A stretch of DNA of 61,622 bases from Porphyromonas cangingivalis (GTDB lineage: Bacteria; Bacteroidota; Bacteroidia; Bacteroidales; Paludibacteraceae), in the NCBI GenBank assembly GCA_945902955.1, contig CAMDNO010000007.1, positions 1 to 61,622 on the forward strand. Direction: 5' to 3'. Numbering within the stretch: position 1 is the first letter of the stretch; each line of letters starts with the position of its first letter. The notes beneath the pieces were generated by a model. The model made no database searches, was not told the origin of the DNA, and saw only the letters and a program-made list of their open reading frames with translations. Shown here one piece after another: positions 1 to 9,991 of the stretch. Made by a program: the position numbers and the translations under genes.

Positions 1-149
1 AAAAATATATCGCGCCTCATATCGAAATCATTTTTCTTGATAACGATATTTCGCTGGCATTGGAATCGAGTCCACCTGCAGGGCCAAGTGAAACTAACTT
101 ATCGCCAGAATATTTACAGAATAATCCGTACAAAACCCAATTGGGTTAA
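1..149 (+). CDS. C-terminal end of a small hypothetical protein (5' partial)
   Basis: An open frame enters from the left edge (codons begin at base 3) and stops with TAA at 147-149, giving 48 visible residues. The visible start KYIAPHIEII and the core DNDISLALESSPPAGPSE resemble short (50-60 residue) Bacteroidales proteins of unknown function, so probably only one or two residues (M, or M-K) are missing. That resemblance is from memory. No signal peptide or membrane segment is visible. A strong terminator follows, so it belongs to a transcription unit separate from the glycan cluster. Confidence 0.6.
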   Translation, partial: KYIAPHIEIIFLDNDISLALESSPPAGPSETNLSPEYLQNNPYKTQLG

Positions 150-159
150 AAACCATGCA

Positions 160-190
160 GTGAGGGTGTCTTTTTGAAAGACGCCCTCAC
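160..190 (+). terminator. Strong intrinsic terminator hairpin
   Basis: Arms 160-173 and 177-190 pair over 14 bases with one G-T wobble around a 3-base loop. It lies 11 bases after the stop of the small protein and separates it from the enzyme genes to the right. The downstream T-run is poor (TTGTTATA), which is common in Bacteroidota. Confidence 0.8.
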
Positions 191-257
191 TTGTTATAGA
201 TATCAAATGTATTAGTATTTGCTAAAAAAATATCAGTGTTTGTTGAACGAAAAACGC

Positions 258-265
258 TATTTTTG
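258..265 (+). promoter_or_regulatory. Candidate -7 promoter element (TATTTTTG)
   Basis: An exact match to the Bacteroidota -7 consensus TAnnTTTG, 32 bases before the ATG at 298. A TTTG at 239-242 could be the -33 element, but the 15-base spacing is shorter than the usual 19-21. It probably drives the gene at 298. Confidence 0.5.
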
Positions 266-297
266 TAAAGTTATAAACTGAAAATCAAACACTTCTT

Positions 298-2871
298 ATG
301 AACAGCCATTCAGTTGCGAAATTGCTTGTATTAATCACATCAATATTGCTTTCAATTACTTCATCAATAGCTGTTGCAGCTCAACAGAATTCAAGTGTAT
401 CCGTGTTAACATCGCCTGCAGAAATTACACCCCTGCAAACGCTAACTATTTGCAGCAAAGCCAAAGGAACTTTTAGCGTTACCGACTCCAAGGGACGAAC
501 TTATTTCAGCACAAAAGCACTTCCGCAAGTACAATTTGTAACGGGTGGAACGGCCGGAAAACAAACCATTACACTTACCAATAGCAAAGGAAAAGTACTG
601 GCTACTACGCATTTCGAATTGGTTGCCAAAACCACATTTTCCGAAAATAAAGGTGAGCTTACCGAACTATACAACATATCGCTCAACGGGTTACTGAAAA
701 ATTCGAACGATGGGTATGGTAAAAACACAAAACCCTACAACGAACTACGGTTGGGAGATAAAAGCTATCGGTTTTACATTACATGGGATTTGGACAACAG
801 CAATGTGATGAACGGCATGCAATACTTCTTGCCGTATGGTGCAGGTTTGACCGACTTGCTTCGCGAAACACAAGCTGCCGATGGTATGATATGGAGTTCG
901 ATGCGTGCGCTGGATGGCGACAAGGACTACAAGCACTACGAAACCACCTACGGAAAATACTTTCAGAAATTCGATGGCTGTTGGGGCTACCGTCAGCCGG
1001 TTGATAACCACTCGGACTACTATTTTGTAAATATGCTTTACAAGCACTGGAAAGCAAGTGGCGATACCCAATGGATGCAAAAATCGGTTGGTGCTGCAGC
1101 CAAAGCGTTGGATTATTGTGTGAATGACACGCTTAGATGGTCGCGCCGCTTCGAATTATTGAAGCGTCCACTGTGCATCGACTCGTGGGATTTTCAGGTA
1201 GACGATGAATACACACCCGCTGCACCGGTAAGTCCCACAATGGTGTTGGTGCCCGGAAAAACAAAATTTGGTGTGTTTTTTGGCGACAATACCGGCTATT
1301 ACGAAGCCTGCAACATGTTGGCCGAAATGTATAGCTCATTGAACGAAAAAGCATTAGCCGTAAAATACAAGGAGCGTGCCGAAACGATACTGAAAAACCT
1401 GCTGAAAGTGTCGTGGAACGGACGGTTTTTTACGCACTTTGTGGACGAAGATGCGAACGTGGTGCGCAAATTAGGTGTGGATATGAAGGCTCAAATTGCG
1501 CAGAGCAATATGTATTCGCTCACACGTGGTTTACCATTGGATATCAACAAACAAATTTTAAATACCTATAAAGAGCTGAAAAACAAACTACCCGAGGGCT
1601 CTCCCGGCGAGTGGTATGCTATTTATCCGCCTTTCCAGAAAGGATTCGAAAAACACGGTGCAAAATGGCAATATATGAATGGGGGCATAGCTGCACATGC
1701 CATAGGCGAACTGGCGCGTGGTGCGTTCGAAAATGGTGCCGAAAAATATGGTGCCGATGTGCTTCTTCGTACGCTCGAAATGGCAAAAAAAAGCAACAAT
1801 CATCTTTACTTTGCATATACCGGTGCTTTCCCCAATCCCAATACTCCGATTTATAAAACGCTGGATATTCGTAAAATTGCCAATATGGATTTGTGGGATA
1901 AAGGCGGAGCCAATTCGGTAAAATGGATGAACGATGCCCGACCCGAAAATGACATGCGTAACATTCCCACAGGTAACCAGCAAATGAATAACATTTTGTT
2001 TCACATAGTAAATCCTGAACAAAATCAACGCCGAAGCGCTGTTGCTGTATCGACTAACAAAGTACTACCCAAAAGCTGCGAACTAACTGTAAACGACACG
2101 GCCGCATCGGTTTACCTGCTACATTCGTACTCCGGCAATGGCAAAAACGAAGTGGCAGCCTCGTTTAGCATTCAGTATGCCGATGGAACAAGTTATACTA
2201 CCTACATTCACAACAGAACAGATATTTCGGGCTGGTGGTATCCAAGTATAAAGGGCAACGAAAGGGCAGGCGTGGCATGGTTCGGAACCAACCCACTAAG
2301 TACTGGCGTAGGTGTTTGCTGGTTAGCCATCGACAATCCGAATCCGAACAAAAAAATTGCAAAGTTTCAAATCAAAGCATCCGAAGAAGAAGGACTGTAT
2401 GCAATATTGGGCATTACATTATCGAACCAACCGCACTACATAAAACCTACATTCGGCTCGTTTGGTGGCCCCGACCAATGGGCTGCCGGAAATATAATGG
2501 GCGCTTTAATCGAAGGCATTGCCGGCATAAAAAACAGCAGTTTGGCTTTCGAAAATGCTATTATCTCACCCCGCTGGAGTGTTGCTAACATAAACTCAGC
2601 TACCGTAACAGCCTGTTTCCCTGCTTCCAATGGCTATGTAGCATACGCATACAAACACAAAGTGTCGAATCGACAAATTAGCTTACTACTCACCGGCAGC
2701 GGAAAAGATTCGAAATTACATCTGTTGTTACCCGATAACATTAGCAATGTAACATCGGTTACGACCAATAATCAACCACTACAGTTTACGATTTCGAAAC
2801 TCGAGAACTCATATTATCTTGATTTTAACATGGTTTTCAATCAAATACAGAATATTGAAATAAAATATTAG
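298..2871 (+). CDS. Secreted (alpha/alpha)6-barrel-type putative glycosidase, family not recognised
   Basis: An 857-residue exported protein. The N-terminus has a signal peptide (hydrophobic LLVLITSILLSI, probable cleavage after AVAA near residue 28). Residues 30-115 look like a beta-rich domain. Residues 150-530 carry spaced Trp/Tyr/Asp motifs typical of six-hairpin glycosidases, such as ITWDLDN (161-167), VDNHSDYYF (235-243), CIDSWDFQVDDEY (293-305) and GDNTGYYEA. A beta-rich C-terminal half follows, with a GGPDQWAAGN stretch. I cannot assign a CAZy family, and the catalytic residues are not identifiable by eye, although acidic residues in the DSWD/VDDE segment are candidates. It stands alone between a promoter and the giant gene at 3000. 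It could instead be a non-catalytic glycan-binding relative of that fold. Confidence 0.6.
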   Translation: MNSHSVAKLLVLITSILLSITSSIAVAAQQNSSVSVLTSPAEITPLQTLTICSKAKGTFSVTDSKGRTYFSTKALPQVQFVTGGTAGKQTITLTNSKGKVLATTHFELVAKTTFSENKGELTELYNISLNGLLKNSNDGYGKNTKPYNELRLGDKSYRFYITWDLDNSNVMNGMQYFLPYGAGLTDLLRETQAADGMIWSSMRALDGDKDYKHYETTYGKYFQKFDGCWGYRQPVDNHSDYYFVNMLYKHWKASGDTQWMQKSVGAAAKALDYCVNDTLRWSRRFELLKRPLCIDSWDFQVDDEYTPAAPVSPTMVLVPGKTKFGVFFGDNTGYYEACNMLAEMYSSLNEKALAVKYKERAETILKNLLKVSWNGRFFTHFVDEDANVVRKLGVDMKAQIAQSNMYSLTRGLPLDINKQILNTYKELKNKLPEGSPGEWYAIYPPFQKGFEKHGAKWQYMNGGIAAHAIGELARGAFENGAEKYGADVLLRTLEMAKKSNNHLYFAYTGAFPNPNTPIYKTLDIRKIANMDLWDKGGANSVKWMNDARPENDMRNIPTGNQQMNNILFHIVNPEQNQRRSAVAVSTNKVLPKSCELTVNDTAASVYLLHSYSGNGKNEVAASFSIQYADGTSYTTYIHNRTDISGWWYPSIKGNERAGVAWFGTNPLSTGVGVCWLAIDNPNPNKKIAKFQIKASEEEGLYAILGITLSNQPHYIKPTFGSFGGPDQWAAGNIMGALIEGIAGIKNSSLAFENAIISPRWSVANINSATVTACFPASNGYVAYAYKHKVSNRQISLLLTGSGKDSKLHLLLPDNISNVTSVTTNNQPLQFTISKLENSYYLDFNMVFNQIQNIEIKY

Positions 2872-2954
2872 TCATTTCTTGTCGGAAAAGTATCAGAAAA
2901 GGATAGAAAAATAGGAGTTTATACCATAAGAATGCCGTATTTTTACATCGTCCA

Positions 2955-2970
2955 TACTTTGCGACAAAGT
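2955..2970 (+). promoter_or_regulatory. Candidate promoter with ACTTTG-CGA-CAAAGT palindrome
   Basis: TACTTTG at 2955-2961 resembles the Bacteroidota -7 element with one spacer base missing. It overlaps a perfect 6-base inverted repeat (2956-2961 and 2965-2970, 3-base centre), 30 bases before the ATG at 3000. It is either a promoter with an operator or a small leader hairpin. This is sequence pattern only. Confidence 0.35.
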
Positions 2971-2999
2971 AGGAGCCTTTAATTCAAAAAAAAATACGT

Positions 3000-5900
3000 A
3001 TGAAATCAATTACTTTCATTTCATCTAAAGCAGTTTTTATGCTTTTGGTGTGTCTCGCAGGCTTTACAATTCAGCTTTCGGCACAAAGTGTTTCTCAAAA
3101 TCAAACCGAACTAGCCACTGGTCAGCCCTATGGTTTAGGCACAGTGTACCAACGCTTGGTAAATGTAATGGTAACAACTACAAACGCATCGGTGCCTATT
3201 ACCAACCTACAATTTACTCTCACAAATCCGGAACAAATCGCTCGTGTTTCGCTTATTCAATCATCGAATAGCTTACCCGATTTCACAAATGCAGCTAATT
3301 TTTTGGGTACGCCTATAGAAAACCCGGGCTCAACGGTTAATTTTACTGGGTCGTACGTTAAAAGCAGCGCCGGTTCACACTCTTTCTATTTGTTGGTTGA
3401 TTTAAAACCCACAGCTACCGTAGGCACACCCATCGATGCGGTTTGTACCTCAGTTACTACGGGTGAGGGTACCTTTACCCCTACACCCATGACCAACGAC
3501 CGCAATGCGTTGGTTGCCAATAATCTAACCGGAACAAAAACTATTTCGGCAACCGGCAATTACCTGAACCTAAACGCTGCCATCATAGCACTCAACAACT
3601 TTGGCGTAGGCGAAGGTGGCGTTACTTTCGAAGTGGCAAATGGTGAAACCTTTGCGCACACTTCCATTTCGAGTATAATTGGTTTTCTCCGCCAGACAGG
3701 GACTGCTACTAAACCCATTGTGATTAAACGCAGTGCTAAGAATTCGCATTTAGCGAAACCTATTATTAATTGTCCGGCAACTGGGTCTGCTTCGGACTGT
3801 ATAATTGGAGCAACAGGTGTCGACTACCTAACCATCGATGGGCTGGATATGAGAGCTACAAATACTTCAGCAACAGTAATGTTCGAAAAACCTGTTTCTT
3901 TCAATGGCATGACCGACAATGGATGTAGCTACAACGAAGTAAAAAACTGTGTGATAAATGCAGGCAACACTTTTAATAAAGAACGCATCTACGCTATTGC
4001 TTTTACAAATAAAGCTACACAGGCTGAAGGCACCAATAACTTCAACAAAATACATCACAATGAAATTTCGAATGTCGATGCTGCTGTAGATTTCAATAAT
4101 AGGCTTACCGGACTCTCAAACTACGACGAAGGTAACGAAATTTACAACAATACGATAACCGGACAATTTGGAACCGAGGCAGCCGGTATTAAAGTAAGCT
4201 ATTGCAAAAACACTAAAATATACAATAATGTGTTGGATGGTGCAGGAGTAACTGTAGCTTATGGCGACCGCAATGGAATAGCAACAGGTGGATTGAATAC
4301 AGGTTACTTACACATATATGGAAATGTGGTAAAAAACATGAGTATCAACAAACAAAGTTCACTTTACGGAATAACCGCTACTGCACCAACAGTGCTTATC
4401 TACAACAATGTAGTTTCGAACCTCACCAATATTTTCCCACTTACAGCAGGTAAAAACATAGTTGGTATTAATATGGGTACTGACAATAACTTAATGCCCG
4501 CTCATGAGTTGTATCATAACTCGGTTTATCTAAATCAAACAATCACGAATAGTTTTCAGACAACTGCCGCTGTGGCATGTACTAATAATACTGGTTTGAC
4601 AAGTATAACTATGGCAAATAATATTTTTGTAAATAATTCGGTTACCGGTACTCCGGCAAATAATTATGTGGTATTTATACAATACAAGGATTTAACAAAC
4701 CTAACTGCTGCAAGTAATAATAATTTGTATTATGCAAACGACCCTGCAAGCACACGATTTAAATTCAGCAATACTACCCACGCTACTTTTGCTGCATACC
4801 AAACTGCTTCGAATAATGCATTGGCAGGGCGCGAACAACAATCGGCAAGCGAAATGCCTCCTTTTGTGTCAGTTTCCGATTTGCATTTAACTACCGAATC
4901 AACTTTAGCAAGCAATACCGGTAAACCTATGTCGGGGGTAGTACCTACCGATTTCGAAGGAAACTTGCGCAGCACCACAGCGCCCGATTTGGGAGCCGAC
5001 GAAATACGCGTGGGACCCGATGGTGCATTAAATAAAAAACCAACCATCGACCAATTATTAAATCCGGACGCCGTGTACATCAACACCGGTTCGAAAACTA
5101 TTGAACTAACCGGAATTAGTGATGGTAATACCGAAAGGGAAGAAACACTCACCATTACAGCTGTAAGTAGCAACGAGAGCGCAGTTGCAAACAGCAGCAT
5201 TCAGATAACTTACACAGGAGGCACAACTGCTTCGCTACAATACACTCCACTTAGTCACGGAGTTACAACCTTAACGGTAACTGTAAAAGACGATAGAGGG
5301 GTGAAAGACTTGGGTGATGAAGATACCAATACCATGAGCTTTAATGTGGCTGTTGTTAATCCGGCTATCAATAGTGCTCCGGTAATGGGCACAGTAACAA
5401 CTAAAATTTACCCCAACAGAGGACAACAAATTATTATATTGCCCAATATTGATGATGGAGATGACAATAAAGTGCAAAATGTGAGCATTTCGGCTGTTTC
5501 GAAATCAACAGACCTAATAACTGTTGACTCAGTATCGTATAAAGCAGGGAATAAAGTTGCTTTTGTTTACGTAAAAGATAAATCGAAATTAGGCAAAGCA
5601 ACCCTCGAAATTACGCTGACTGACAATGGCGGAACTGAAGGTGGTGGAGTAGACGCATCAATTATCAATCAGGAAATCGATGTCATCAGCTTTAGTAATC
5701 CTTGTGCTAATTTTGTTGAATACGACATTGCGCACTGGCAACCACGTCCTACAATTGCCGATGTACCTACTGCGGGTTCGTATCAAAAAATTTGCTCAAC
5801 CAATACACCAATCGAGACCAAAGAACGTGACTTTTTCTGGACAAAAATGTATGGCTATATCGTACCAAGCGTGACGGAGTATTACAATTTCCAAGGATTT

Positions 5901-8900
5901 TCGAACGAAGGTTTTAGCCTTTTCTTAAACCTGGGTGATGGCGTTTCAACACTTGAATCGAGCTTAACAAAACTTGTTGAAGGAGCTGCATCTACATGGA
6001 CATCGGACTCATACTTGCTTGAAGCAGGCAAAGTGTATTATTTCGAAGCTTACTCCAAGGATATTATTAACTCTCAACCATTCTGGATTAAATGGTCGAG
6101 CAATAGTACACCGCTTGGATTTATATCGGGTGATAATCTGGCACCTTATTATGATGTTACCAAACCAAGTATTCCTCAAAATTTCAAAGTGTCGAATTTA
6201 GGTGTAAACGACATTACTGTAAGCTGGGATGCATCTACCGATAATCGAAGTGTATCTGGCTACAAAGTTTTCTTAGATGGTGTTTTGCAAAACAATACGC
6301 TTATAAAAGAAACAGAATATAAAATTATTGGGTTGAATGCCAACAAAGTTTATAATATACATGTGGTTGCTGTGGACGATTCGGAAAACGCATCGTACCT
6401 TTCGAAAGTGCTGAGTGCAACAACATATGTTGTTGACAACACACCACCATCAGTACCTACTAATTTAAGTGCTGCATTCAGAACAGCATTCTCGGTAAAA
6501 CTAAACTGGAACAAATCGACTGATACCGAAACGAAAGTACGTGGATACAACGTTTTTCAAAATAATGTGTTGGTACGCAAAAACCTGAACGACACAACTG
6601 TGCTGTTGAATGATTTAACCGAACTTACACCTTATACTTATGCGGTAGAAGCTGTGGATGCCAATTACAACAAATCGGCAAAAAGTGAAAATCTGAACGT
6701 ATCCACAATTGCTTTCGACCCCAACGAAACGAGAGACAATATTCACAAAGGACGTTTAAGCATTAAGCTAAATCCTTTGTGTAAATTCGATGGCTTTGGT
6801 GTAGGGCTGAATTATCAAAAATCAGCCATGATAAGTAATAATTTAGTTTCGTTTGGTAATTTCGAAGGTTCCGAAATGGATACATTAACCAATATCAGCC
6901 ATTTTGGAAAAGCGCTTTCGAATGCTTCGTTTACGAGAGCTGGAACAACAATTACAGCACCTTACGAAGGAAAGTACTCGGCTCGTATTTCGGGCATTGC
7001 AAATGGATATTTCCGCTGCATACTGAGCACGCAAGTCGACAAACAATTCACTTATTTAGTACGGTTTGCTATGAAAAAGGACGTGAGCTATACGGGCGAT
7101 GTTCAAATTAAGTTGGCCGGTAGATTTAATGGTTCATTTGGATCAAAAAATGTAACTCCTACCAGTGAGTGGCAAATGTACGAAGTGGAATTAACTACGA
7201 CTTATTCGGGTGTTGAAGGCACATGGTATCTCGACTTTGTGTCGCTTTCGAACGGAGCTGTTTTTTATGACAATATTCAGTTTGTTGAAAAAGGAGCATA
7301 TACTGCCGGCGAAAAATTTAACACACGAGCGCTTAGCTTGCTTCAGGAAATGAAGCCATCAGCGGTACGTTGGGGAGCTATAGAAGCCAATGGTGAATCG
7401 TTGAAATATTGTTCAGGAATTGGTACAGGTAAAAATCACAGTTATGCCGACTGGGTAGCATTAGGAAATAAATTAAATGCAAAAACATATTTAACAACGG
7501 GAGTTTCGACAAATACGGATTTCATGAAAAATTCGCAAACATTCAAAACTTTTGTTGAGTATCTAGCAGGCGATGCTTCAACCACAGGGGGTGCTTTAAG
7601 AGTTGCCGAGGGTTATGGCGATTTGATGTCGAAATCGAAAGGAGTAATTATAGAACTTGGCAACGAAGTATGGGGAGCAGCAACTCACAATGCTCCGATT
7701 GGTGCCGATTATACAGTTTATGGTGCGTGGGTACGTAGTGCTGCTAACATTATGAAAGCTACAACTGGATTCAATACTTCAAAAATGAAAATTGCATACA
7801 GCGGACGTTATCCGGGTAATAACTATGGTTTGCACGCTAAAATGCTAGCAGGCGACAAAGGCGAAGTAGATATTCTGTCGATAAGCGGATACCTTGGAGG
7901 TAATCTTAACTTAGACCCGAATATCCCTTTAAACTCTTCACAATTGGATTATCATAAAAGCAGTATTGCCTTTATGCAAACGAATTTCAACGGACTAAAA
8001 CAAGACTGGAGAGAAATGCTTGTTGCAACGGGTCGCATCTTGCCAATGTATATGTACGAAGGAAATATGACATCGAATTCATATTCCAGCTCAGTGGGTC
8101 AGGCCATTACCTTTGCCGATTATTATGCGTCGGTACCTCTTTTGGGAGTTCCTGATGTTTGTATATTCAACTTCGAAGGTGGTCAATGGCGATTGATTGA
8201 TAACGCAATTACATATAAACCATTACCTTTATACACCGTTGCAAAATACATTAACACTTATTGTACAGGTGCAATGCTCGAAACGCAATTTAGCTCGGCT
8301 TACAAAATCTCAAATCAAGGTACTGTGCTGGATATTGATGCAGTAGGCTGTAAAGCTTATACCGACTCTACAAGTTACTCAGTGGCTTTATTCAGTCGCG
8401 ATTTCGAAAACGACTATGTGGTGCAGGTAGACATTCCTGATTTTATTGGAAATTCTACAACTTGTAAAGTGATTACGATAACAGGTAATTCGTTCAGTTC
8501 TACCGAAACAATTATTGACGAAAAAATGCTTACTAACTTTAAAGACAGTATTCTGGTAACTGTTCCGAAGTATGGATTAACCATTTTGAAATTCGAAGGT
8601 ACTGATCAACACTTTGTTCCTGCTCTAGTTTATCAGGATTATAAAAAGGTAACTACGGTAAAAGTTACGCCAAGAAACAATGTGTATGCAATTACAGCAA
8701 ACCGAGGACGACTAACTGTAGATGTGAGTGTTTTACCTTCGGATGCATTTAGCCGTATTGTTAAATGGGAATTGTTGGATAATCAGACTGTTAATGCTAT
8801 TTTTACCGAAGGTTCGAGTTCAATAATGATTTATGCCAGCGGTTTAAGTAGCGGCAATGGCACAATCAGGGTTGTAGCAACTGCCACCGATTTATCGGGA

Positions 8901-9197
8901 GCAAGCGATACCATTTCGATTGTTATTTCGAAACAGGGACCTACAGCGGTTGATGAGTTTGAAGCCGAAGTGATTGATATGTATCCAAATCCCACAAAAG
9001 ATTTCCTTCGTGTGGTTTTACCTAACGATATGGCTGGACAGCTTTTTGTAACCGATTTAAATGGTAAACAGCTGATTGGCGAGGCTATACGAAGTAAAGA
9101 ACACATTCTGAATGTACAGAGCTTACGACCTGGAGTATATTTATTACGAATTTCTGCTCAAAATGGCACAAAAGTTCTTAAATTTGTAAAACAATAA
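3000..9197 (+). CDS. Giant modular T9SS-secreted glycoside hydrolase with GH51-like (clan GH-A) domain
   Basis: A 2065-residue exported protein, domains in order: signal peptide (1-29); a sialidase-N-terminal-like beta domain (30-170); a right-handed parallel beta-helix (about 175-670, repeated N/G/I turns such as YLTIDGLDMR and NEIYNNTITG); two Ig/cadherin-like domains (675-895); a PA14-like domain (900-1047); two fibronectin III domains (1055-1237); a carbohydrate-binding-like and TIM-barrel region (1240-1868); an Ig-like domain (1880-1980); and a T9SS type A sorting domain (1985-2065, with MYPNPTKDFL and PGVYLLRI). The barrel has NE at 1555-1556 (ELGNEVWG) as likely acid/base and E1687 (MYEGN) as likely nucleophile. 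This clan GH-A layout resembles GH51 arabinofuranosidases. It should be anchored at or released from the cell surface. Substrate unknown. Confidence 0.75.
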   Translation: MKSITFISSKAVFMLLVCLAGFTIQLSAQSVSQNQTELATGQPYGLGTVYQRLVNVMVTTTNASVPITNLQFTLTNPEQIARVSLIQSSNSLPDFTNAANFLGTPIENPGSTVNFTGSYVKSSAGSHSFYLLVDLKPTATVGTPIDAVCTSVTTGEGTFTPTPMTNDRNALVANNLTGTKTISATGNYLNLNAAIIALNNFGVGEGGVTFEVANGETFAHTSISSIIGFLRQTGTATKPIVIKRSAKNSHLAKPIINCPATGSASDCIIGATGVDYLTIDGLDMRATNTSATVMFEKPVSFNGMTDNGCSYNEVKNCVINAGNTFNKERIYAIAFTNKATQAEGTNNFNKIHHNEISNVDAAVDFNNRLTGLSNYDEGNEIYNNTITGQFGTEAAGIKVSYCKNTKIYNNVLDGAGVTVAYGDRNGIATGGLNTGYLHIYGNVVKNMSINKQSSLYGITATAPTVLIYNNVVSNLTNIFPLTAGKNIVGINMGTDNNLMPAHELYHNSVYLNQTITNSFQTTAAVACTNNTGLTSITMANNIFVNNSVTGTPANNYVVFIQYKDLTNLTAASNNNLYYANDPASTRFKFSNTTHATFAAYQTASNNALAGREQQSASEMPPFVSVSDLHLTTESTLASNTGKPMSGVVPTDFEGNLRSTTAPDLGADEIRVGPDGALNKKPTIDQLLNPDAVYINTGSKTIELTGISDGNTEREETLTITAVSSNESAVANSSIQITYTGGTTASLQYTPLSHGVTTLTVTVKDDRGVKDLGDEDTNTMSFNVAVVNPAINSAPVMGTVTTKIYPNRGQQIIILPNIDDGDDNKVQNVSISAVSKSTDLITVDSVSYKAGNKVAFVYVKDKSKLGKATLEITLTDNGGTEGGGVDASIINQEIDVISFSNPCANFVEYDIAHWQPRPTIADVPTAGSYQKICSTNTPIETKERDFFWTKMYGYIVPSVTEYYNFQGFSNEGFSLFLNLGDGVSTLESSLTKLVEGAASTWTSDSYLLEAGKVYYFEAYSKDIINSQPFWIKWSSNSTPLGFISGDNLAPYYDVTKPSIPQNFKVSNLGVNDITVSWDASTDNRSVSGYKVFLDGVLQNNTLIKETEYKIIGLNANKVYNIHVVAVDDSENASYLSKVLSATTYVVDNTPPSVPTNLSAAFRTAFSVKLNWNKSTDTETKVRGYNVFQNNVLVRKNLNDTTVLLNDLTELTPYTYAVEAVDANYNKSAKSENLNVSTIAFDPNETRDNIHKGRLSIKLNPLCKFDGFGVGLNYQKSAMISNNLVSFGNFEGSEMDTLTNISHFGKALSNASFTRAGTTITAPYEGKYSARISGIANGYFRCILSTQVDKQFTYLVRFAMKKDVSYTGDVQIKLAGRFNGSFGSKNVTPTSEWQMYEVELTTTYSGVEGTWYLDFVSLSNGAVFYDNIQFVEKGAYTAGEKFNTRALSLLQEMKPSAVRWGAIEANGESLKYCSGIGTGKNHSYADWVALGNKLNAKTYLTTGVSTNTDFMKNSQTFKTFVEYLAGDASTTGGALRVAEGYGDLMSKSKGVIIELGNEVWGAATHNAPIGADYTVYGAWVRSAANIMKATTGFNTSKMKIAYSGRYPGNNYGLHAKMLAGDKGEVDILSISGYLGGNLNLDPNIPLNSSQLDYHKSSIAFMQTNFNGLKQDWREMLVATGRILPMYMYEGNMTSNSYSSSVGQAITFADYYASVPLLGVPDVCIFNFEGGQWRLIDNAITYKPLPLYTVAKYINTYCTGAMLETQFSSAYKISNQGTVLDIDAVGCKAYTDSTSYSVALFSRDFENDYVVQVDIPDFIGNSTTCKVITITGNSFSSTETIIDEKMLTNFKDSILVTVPKYGLTILKFEGTDQHFVPALVYQDYKKVTTVKVTPRNNVYAITANRGRLTVDVSVLPSDAFSRIVKWELLDNQTVNAIFTEGSSSIMIYASGLSSGNGTIRVVATATDLSGASDTISIVISKQGPTAVDEFEAEVIDMYPNPTKDFLRVVLPNDMAGQLFVTDLNGKQLIGEAIRSKEHILNVQSLRPGVYLLRISAQNGTKVLKFVKQ

Positions 9198-9248
9198 ATG
9201 AAGCTATTTCGATAGTTAAAATGCAATAATTCAAAATCAATTTTCAAT

Positions 9249-9282
9249 AAGACCTAACAGTAGTAAAATTCTGTTAGGTCTT
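9249..9282 (+). terminator. Intrinsic terminator after the giant gene
   Basis: Perfect 12-base arms (9249-9260 and 9271-9282) around a 10-base AT loop, with T residues closing the hairpin and continuing after it. It lies 52 bases after the stop codon and ends the transcription unit of the giant gene, so the operon at 9318 needs its own promoter. Confidence 0.88.
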
Positions 9283-9317
9283 TTAATCAAGTTATAATTT
9301 GTCGAAATTATTAGTTA

Positions 9318-9983
9318 ATGAAAATATTAAATCTATTATTACTCTCAATACTAACTATTTCGGTTAGTGCACAAACTGTAAAAGGCGATACCATTACCGA
9401 CGGTAGAAACGGCGAAAAGTACCCCACTTTACTAATTAATGGCACCCAATGGATGACCAAAAACATGAATGTGGGCGTAATGGTGCAAAATACCAATCAA
9501 ACCAACAACGGAATAATTGAAAAAACAGCCTACAACAACGACAGTAAAAATCTATCTGTTTATGGTGGACTTTACTCCTACGGCGAAGCAATGCAATACA
9601 ACGAATCGAATCCACAAGGAATTTGCCCCGATTGCTGGCATGTAGCTACTAAGGAAGAATGGGAAGCGCTTTATAAATTGGTGGGCGACAACGAAAACCT
9701 AATGCAAAATCTCAAGATTTCGAAAACACAGTTTCCGTATTGGGATGGTAATAATACCTCCGGATTTAATGCCGTGCCTGCCGGATTGGCCTACGATAAT
9801 GTGTTTGGGCGAAAAGGAGATTGGGCAATTTTCTGGACATCAACTCCTGCCAACAAAAACTATGCGTGGAGCGTGGAGATGGATAATTACTACCAAGTTT
9901 TAGGTAAGTTTTCCGACATGAAAATGACTAACACCTATCTTGTGAAGAATGCATTTTCGGTACGATGCGTAAAAAATAAATAG
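9318..9983 (+). CDS. FISUMP-domain secreted protein
   Basis: A 221-residue exported protein with a signal peptide (MKILNLLLLSILTISVSAQ). The rest matches the Fibrobacter succinogenes major paralogous domain: DGRNGEKYPT near the start, TQWMTKNMNVG, GGLYSYGEAMQ, the CPDCWHVATKEEWE signature, FNAVPAGLAYD, FWTSTP and C-terminal FSVRC. Paralogues occur on the surface of fibre-degrading bacteria. The fold is of the C-type-lectin/formylglycine kind, but no enzyme activity is established. It opens an operon, with only 8 bases to the next gene, so a glycan-binding or adhesion role beside the esterase and GH115 is inference. Full length. Confidence 0.85.
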   Translation: MKILNLLLLSILTISVSAQTVKGDTITDGRNGEKYPTLLINGTQWMTKNMNVGVMVQNTNQTNNGIIEKTAYNNDSKNLSVYGGLYSYGEAMQYNESNPQGICPDCWHVATKEEWEALYKLVGDNENLMQNLKISKTQFPYWDGNNTSGFNAVPAGLAYDNVFGRKGDWAIFWTSTPANKNYAWSVEMDNYYQVLGKFSDMKMTNTYLVKNAFSVRCVKNK

Positions 9984-9991
9984 TAAACTTT

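Noticed and set aside
1588-2028. 146-codon - strand ORF opposite the gene at 298
   Set aside because: Antisense shadow without signal peptide, family motif or own promoter.
4730-5200. 156-codon - strand ORF opposite the giant gene
   Set aside because: Low-complexity Ser/Val/Leu translation in antisense to a well-supported coding frame; no protein-like motif.
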